Assembly: GCA_032622095.1 (NCBI GenBank)
Contig: CP136061.1
Location: forward strand, 125,004,754-125,068,753
Origin: Siphonodentalium dalli
Taxonomy: Eukaryota > Mollusca > Scaphopoda > Gadilida > Siphonodentaliidae
Length of the DNA: 64,000 bases
Direction: 5' to 3'
In this document: one piece after another, positions 59,971 to 64,000 of the stretch
Numbering within the stretch: position 1 is the stretch's first letter
Layout: every line of letters begins with the position of its first letter
The notes under the pieces: generated by a model
Told to the model about the DNA's origin: nothing
Database searches by the model: none
What the model saw: the letters and a program-made list of their open reading frames with translations, nothing else
Program-made: the position numbers and the translations under genes

Positions 59971-61522
59971 AAAAAATTGTTTTTAGATTTAACTCATTGC
60001 CAAAAAAAAACATCGAAATAAAAAAACAAATTTCCATTTAAACATTTCTTTTTTATTGTTTTTGTTTTGTTTTGTTTTTACTCCTTGCTCAATTTGTTTT
60101 TTGAAAACTAAATGCTTACTTTTAAATTATAATTTTAATTTTGAAAAACTAACCGACTCAGCTCACCAACGTTAGTTGAAATTGCTCCAGGGGTCTGGGA
60201 GAAAAATCACGAATAGACAGATTGTTTTACTCGCCAATTGAAGGGTCAAATAAGTACATGTTTCAAAAGATGATCTGTCAACTTCCTAAAGCCACATTAT
60301 TCTTCGAGAAGTCATCTCTTTCACTAACAATATAAAGCTTTTTTGCCTGCCATTTTCGCTAATGTCTCCTGTGTATGAAATGAGGTATTATAAGGCAGTG
60401 TTTAATAATTTGTGTCATTCTTTTCAATTTAAATGAGATTAATCCCAGCGTGCTGTGTGTTGTGCAGTTGTACAGGCAAGTGTTTATATAGGCTATTAAC
60501 TTCTTTTCACCTGTGCTAACGATGTGTCTTATTTATTAAGCTGATGATTTCAAGGAACAATTATCAGAGTTGCCATGTTGATAACCCTTCCCTAGATTTT
60601 GTAACTTATTTTAATGAAAATGTACTCACTTCAACTTCTATAATAACTTTGAATTTACAGGATCAAGGGATCTCATAGATTGGAATTTACATTTGGTTGA
60701 AAGAGGGACAGAGACAGAGATTTAACACCCCCGAACCCACCCTGTCTATTCTATGAGTTCATGTTTGCTATTTGTATATAGATTCCTATATTATATGTAA
60801 TAATGTTGATATATACGGGTATTATCAGTAAGGTTTTCTTTTTTATAAATTTCCAACAGTTGGCGATCTTGAAGTACTAGTTGCAATTTAGTTTGGTCCA
60901 GTTGTGAGGTAATGAGCAATGAACTATTGGTTGAGAGGTGTGCAGTTAGATATTTTAAGGTGGACACCCACATATCCCCTCCCACCACTCAACGAAGACC
61001 CTCTAGCTGTGTCCCTGTTTATAATTACTTGTTTTAAAGTGATTCGACAAGTACTGACTATTGTAGTCTTCAGAGTCCCATTCTTCTTCGTCTTTTACTG
61101 TCCGGTGAGCGATCAAGAGGAGCGAAACTAAGAGTATTACTGCAATAGCGTGCTGAATGACGTCTAATTGGCAAATATGATCTCTGAAGATGGTTGGAAA
61201 TAATAAAGTCACACGCGATAAGATCCCGCGTATCGTGTGAGTAAAAGAGAATCGTGGTAAATGGGATATTGGACGAAAGCGGCACCGGCGCCAGTGCAGA
61301 CAAGTGTGTCCTAGTAATGACAACATATCCGTAAAAAATGTCAATTTATCATGTGAGTTTAAGCGGATTTATTGCACGTTGGTCAACATATTGAGATTGT
61401 TGATGTATCTGATTTTACTCGGTAAACGGGAAACGTATAAATTACATTTTAGAACTCTGTTGGAGCGAAAATAATATGATTATTACTGCAATTTCGTGCT
61501 GATTGTTTCTGGACATGTTGTC

Positions 61523-61524
<2 letters not shown>
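59971..61524. other. Gene-free stretch
   Basis: A T-rich tract (TTTTGTTTTGTTTTG) lies near 60058-60078. The minus-strand frame 61003-61344 (113 codons) has no recognised domain. Confidence 0.4.
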
Positions 61525-61563
<39 letters not shown>

Positions 61564-61564
61564 G

Positions 61565-61600
<36 letters not shown>
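61525..61600. repeat. (AT)n and (GT)n compound microsatellite
   Basis: About 18 AT repeats (61525-61560), then a GT tract with one interruption (61563-61600). Confidence 0.95.
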
Positions 61601-61803
61601 TAATACGCAATTATTGGTTTATTTGTCGGACGAAATAATGCTTGTATAATTTTCACTCCGCCCCAAACAATCCTTCCGTTTTTCTCGAGAGAGAATAAAT
61701 ATTCAAACCAAAAAGAGAGTACTTCATAAAAACACATGAGTTATCTAGATATACATATCAGTTTTCAGTTTTTGTTATTTTTTTTGGTTATCATAAGGTT
61801 TAA

Positions 61804-62119
61804 GGGGGTATCGGTGGCTCAATCGGTTAGGGGTACAACTCCAAGCCGTTTCGCCCTCCAGCGCTGGCGATTAGAGTTCAAACCCACATGTTTCCATCGT
61901 GGACTTTGTAACTCGAAATCGTTATCTGGTGGAGTTACCAGTTACTCGCCGATGGCCGGTGGTTTGCCGCACATGGTTGACGAGTTTATTAGCCATTGAA
62001 ATCACTGTTAGATTAGTCGCAAGTGTGCGGATTTCCTCCACCACTAAAACTGGCAATGTCGTGATATGGCCTTAGTGGCTAAAGCGATAATAAACCCAAA
62101 TCCATCAATCAATCAATCA
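61804..62119 (+). mobile_element. tRNA-derived SINE, copy 2, with 14-bp target duplication
   Basis: The head GGGGGTATCGGTGGCTCAAT holds the A-box-like TGGCTCAATCGG and then the B-box-like GAGTTCAAACCC. The body ends AAAGCGATAATAAACCC and the tail is (ATCA)n. Duplications ATCATAAGGTTTAA lie at 61790-61803 and 62120-62133. The 87-codon frame that runs through it is not a gene. It is nearly identical to the 24627-24936 copy. Confidence 0.93.
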
Positions 62120-62133
62120 ATCATAAGGTTTAA

Positions 62134-62471
62134 ACTGCAATTCAATTTTACATAATATTTTTCTTCTAAATGATGCTCAAAAACATGTCACCTATTTGTG
62201 ACACATAAATTATCTCCCGTCGAATTTGTTCAGGTAATATGTCTAGTTTACTATGAATGAGGCTGGGTTGGCAGTGACGTCAAGTCTTCAATTTTCTGCC
62301 GTGAGAAAGTGAGATATCTGTGAGTGTAAACAATGGTCATATCAGAGCCATATTAATGGTGGTTGCAACCGTTGTCTTGGTACTGAAAAAAATAAAATAA
62401 GACCAAAGATTCCTATATAATACAGTTGTTGTACCTCGAATTTACCATGCCAGTGTACAACACCTAAGTTA
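62134..62471. other. Gene-free stretch
   Basis: Nothing recognised. Confidence 0.4.
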
Positions 62472-62475
62472 TTAA

Positions 62476-62969
62476 AGGTACGGTTGGCCTTGGCGGTGGG
62501 TATCCTGTGAAAATATTTCCACCCGTCAAAAACCGCCACAAACAGAAAGAACATCAAAATGTAGACCGACTTTGTCCGTATATAAATAAGAAATATCGCA
62601 TAAACAATATGTTATTCTCATATATTTAACCATTGTTATGTAAACAAAAGCATAAACAGTTACTTTTCTGTTGTTTTTTTATATTATGATGGTAAACATA
62701 AAGAGCGTTCTTTGTTGGTGAATGCCTGATATGGAACTAATAAAGAGCGTTTATGCCATTTGTGTGTGATTAGCCAGTAGCATTGTGCTGTCCGCTGTAA
62801 CACAATCAGGCTCTTGCTTAGGTAAAATATAGTAGGTATTTATTTTAACATGCTGTTTACGCGATGGTCATAGTATATATGAACGAAACTGTATGCGTTT
62901 TAATGTTGTTCTGTTTACGGTGTTTGGAACAAATATGAATATTTTCGACAATTAAGGCCTCACGTGCCT
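62476..62969 (-). mobile_element. TTAA-flanked MITE, copy 7
   Basis: TTAA is at 62472-62475 and 62970-62973. The ends are AGGTACGGTTGGCCTTGG and CTCACGTGCCT. It is closest to copy 1 (2905-3399), sharing ACCCGTCAAAAACCGCC and the ATTTTCGACAATTAAGGCC end. Copies 1 and 7 thus form a subfamily distinct from copies 2-6. Confidence 0.9.
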
Positions 62970-62973
62970 TTAA

Positions 62974-63235
62974 CTGGTGGTATTCCAGCTCTATGGGGGA
63001 GAAATAAGTGCAGGTCCGTCACAAAAAAAAAACTACAGAAAAACATTTAATCATATCCAGCCACACCGTATTCCCCAACAGAGCTGACATGTGTCGAGGC
63101 TAGTTATAATGCGGAAGGGCAATCTTTCCAAAAATAATTAGTCGGTAATTACTTCTATTGCTGCTACATATGTATATACAAGTAAGTTCCCAATTGTATT
63201 ACGTAATTGTCCCACTCTTTGTGTGAATTCCAAGT
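62974..63235. other. Gene-free stretch
   Basis: Nothing recognised. Confidence 0.4.
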
Positions 63236-63763
63236 GAGCCTGTTCTCGTGAAAATAAGCACATAACTGGCTTATTTTAATGATCGAAATAAGTTCATGTT
63301 GGTATTATTTAACCTATACGCTATATATAGACATAAAACGGTGTGTTTTTTAAAGTTCATTATGAGACTATTTCCTGCTGCAAATATCCTGCATATAGGT
63401 TCATATTGGAAGTAAATGTTCACATAATTTCATATTGTACGGATTTGATCCTAAAATAAGCACACAGTGAGCGTAAACTCGTTATTCCGTTGAATAGCGC
63501 GGGCCGCAGTGAAACTACAGGATAAATTGTGTTTATCTGATAAATCGTGTCATTGAAAAAAAAGTTAGATTAAATAATGGGACTGCATCAACTACGCCCG
63601 ATATGGACTTATTTGGTAATATGAATACGCTCATATACGACTGTTTTGTTGCCAAATTTACGTTCATATAGAGCGTAATTTAGATTCAAATAATGCCAAT
63701 ATGGGCGTATTTTGGGTTTTTGAAATACGTTCAATATGGACATATTTTCAATCGAACAGGCTC
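63236..63763. mobile_element. AAATAAGC-family element, copy 6, with visible ends
   Basis: GAGCCTGTTCTCGTGAAAAT at 63236 and its imperfect complement ATTTTCAATCGAACAGGCTC ending 63763 are terminal inverted repeats of about 20 bp. The interior repeats AAATAAG, TAATGCCAATATGGGCGTAT, CGCTATATATAGACATAAAA and AGCGCGGGCCGCAGTGAAAC. Downstream, 63775-63845 holds one more block shared with copies 1 and 3. Confidence 0.7.
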
Positions 63764-64000
63764 TACTGCGGCCCAGACACTGTGGCCAGCACCATGAAGC
63801 GGAATAACGGGTATTAGTCCACTATGGGCTTATTTCAGAATCAAAGAAGTCAAATATGAATATGTGAATATTTAGGTCCAATATTCGGCTACAATGTTCG
63901 TCTATTTGCTTTAAATCTAATTGCATTAAATGCAGCTGTGTCACTTTTTCTCCGAACGCTAAGAGCAATCACACGTAGCCTGAAATTTGGGTTGCACAAG
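63764..64000. other. Edge of window
   Basis: Shared block GCGGAATAACGGGTATTAGT to about 63845, then nothing recognised. Confidence 0.4.

Overview
This window looks like gene-poor nuclear DNA from an invertebrate animal. It is AT-rich and almost free of long open frames. It holds intact and broken transposable elements, tRNA-derived SINEs, an apurinic-endonuclease-type LINE, and one spliced-looking coding exon of a natriuretic-peptide-receptor / receptor guanylate cyclase type gene. Several dispersed families (GGACGGACG-rich ends next to tandem units of about 130 bp, TTAA-flanked MITEs, AAGATGGCCGCC-rich repeats) resemble what is common in marine molluscs. A mollusc is therefore my best guess, but that is inference only.

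Layout. 1-13 kb: foldback and nested-hairpin MITEs (1104-1704, a perfect 64-bp-arm palindrome at 3979-4124, 6458-6848, 10394-10828), a degraded CR1/L2-like LINE 3' end (8113-8436), a Helitron-like repeat (8570-9305) and minisatellites. 12.4-15.5 kb: two copies of a TTAA-flanked MITE family (seven copies in the window), an array of the palindrome TCGTGGCCACGA and a complex inverted repeat (14242-14863). 17.1-22.4 kb: one 5.2-kb foldback element with long inverted arms, a 42-bp tandem repeat inside both arms, a central hairpin and a 5-bp target duplication. 22.5-30 kb: Helitron-like repeat, three more TTAA MITEs, a SINE with a 14-bp target duplication, and a tandem unit repeat. 30-44 kb: mostly unique-looking DNA with small palindromic elements (35835-35980, 38913-39600). 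44.4-47.8 kb: a decayed LINE on the minus strand with endonuclease, reverse transcriptase and C-terminal zinc-knuckle remnants. 50.3-51.1 kb: the receptor exon on the plus strand. 51.9-52.8 kb: a second foldback element whose arms are arrays of a short repeat, again with a 5-bp target duplication. 55-64 kb: several copies of an AAATAAGC-rich element family, another Helitron-like repeat, a second SINE copy and another TTAA MITE.

The only strong host-gene evidence is the single receptor exon. Its remaining exons were not recognised and may lie beyond 64 kb. No RNA genes, CRISPR arrays or operons were seen. The most unusual content is the pair of foldback elements (17132-22363 and 51883-52845) and the nested hairpin modules that sit inside different outer inverted repeats. 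All element boundaries come from reading the sequence by eye; no database search was run.
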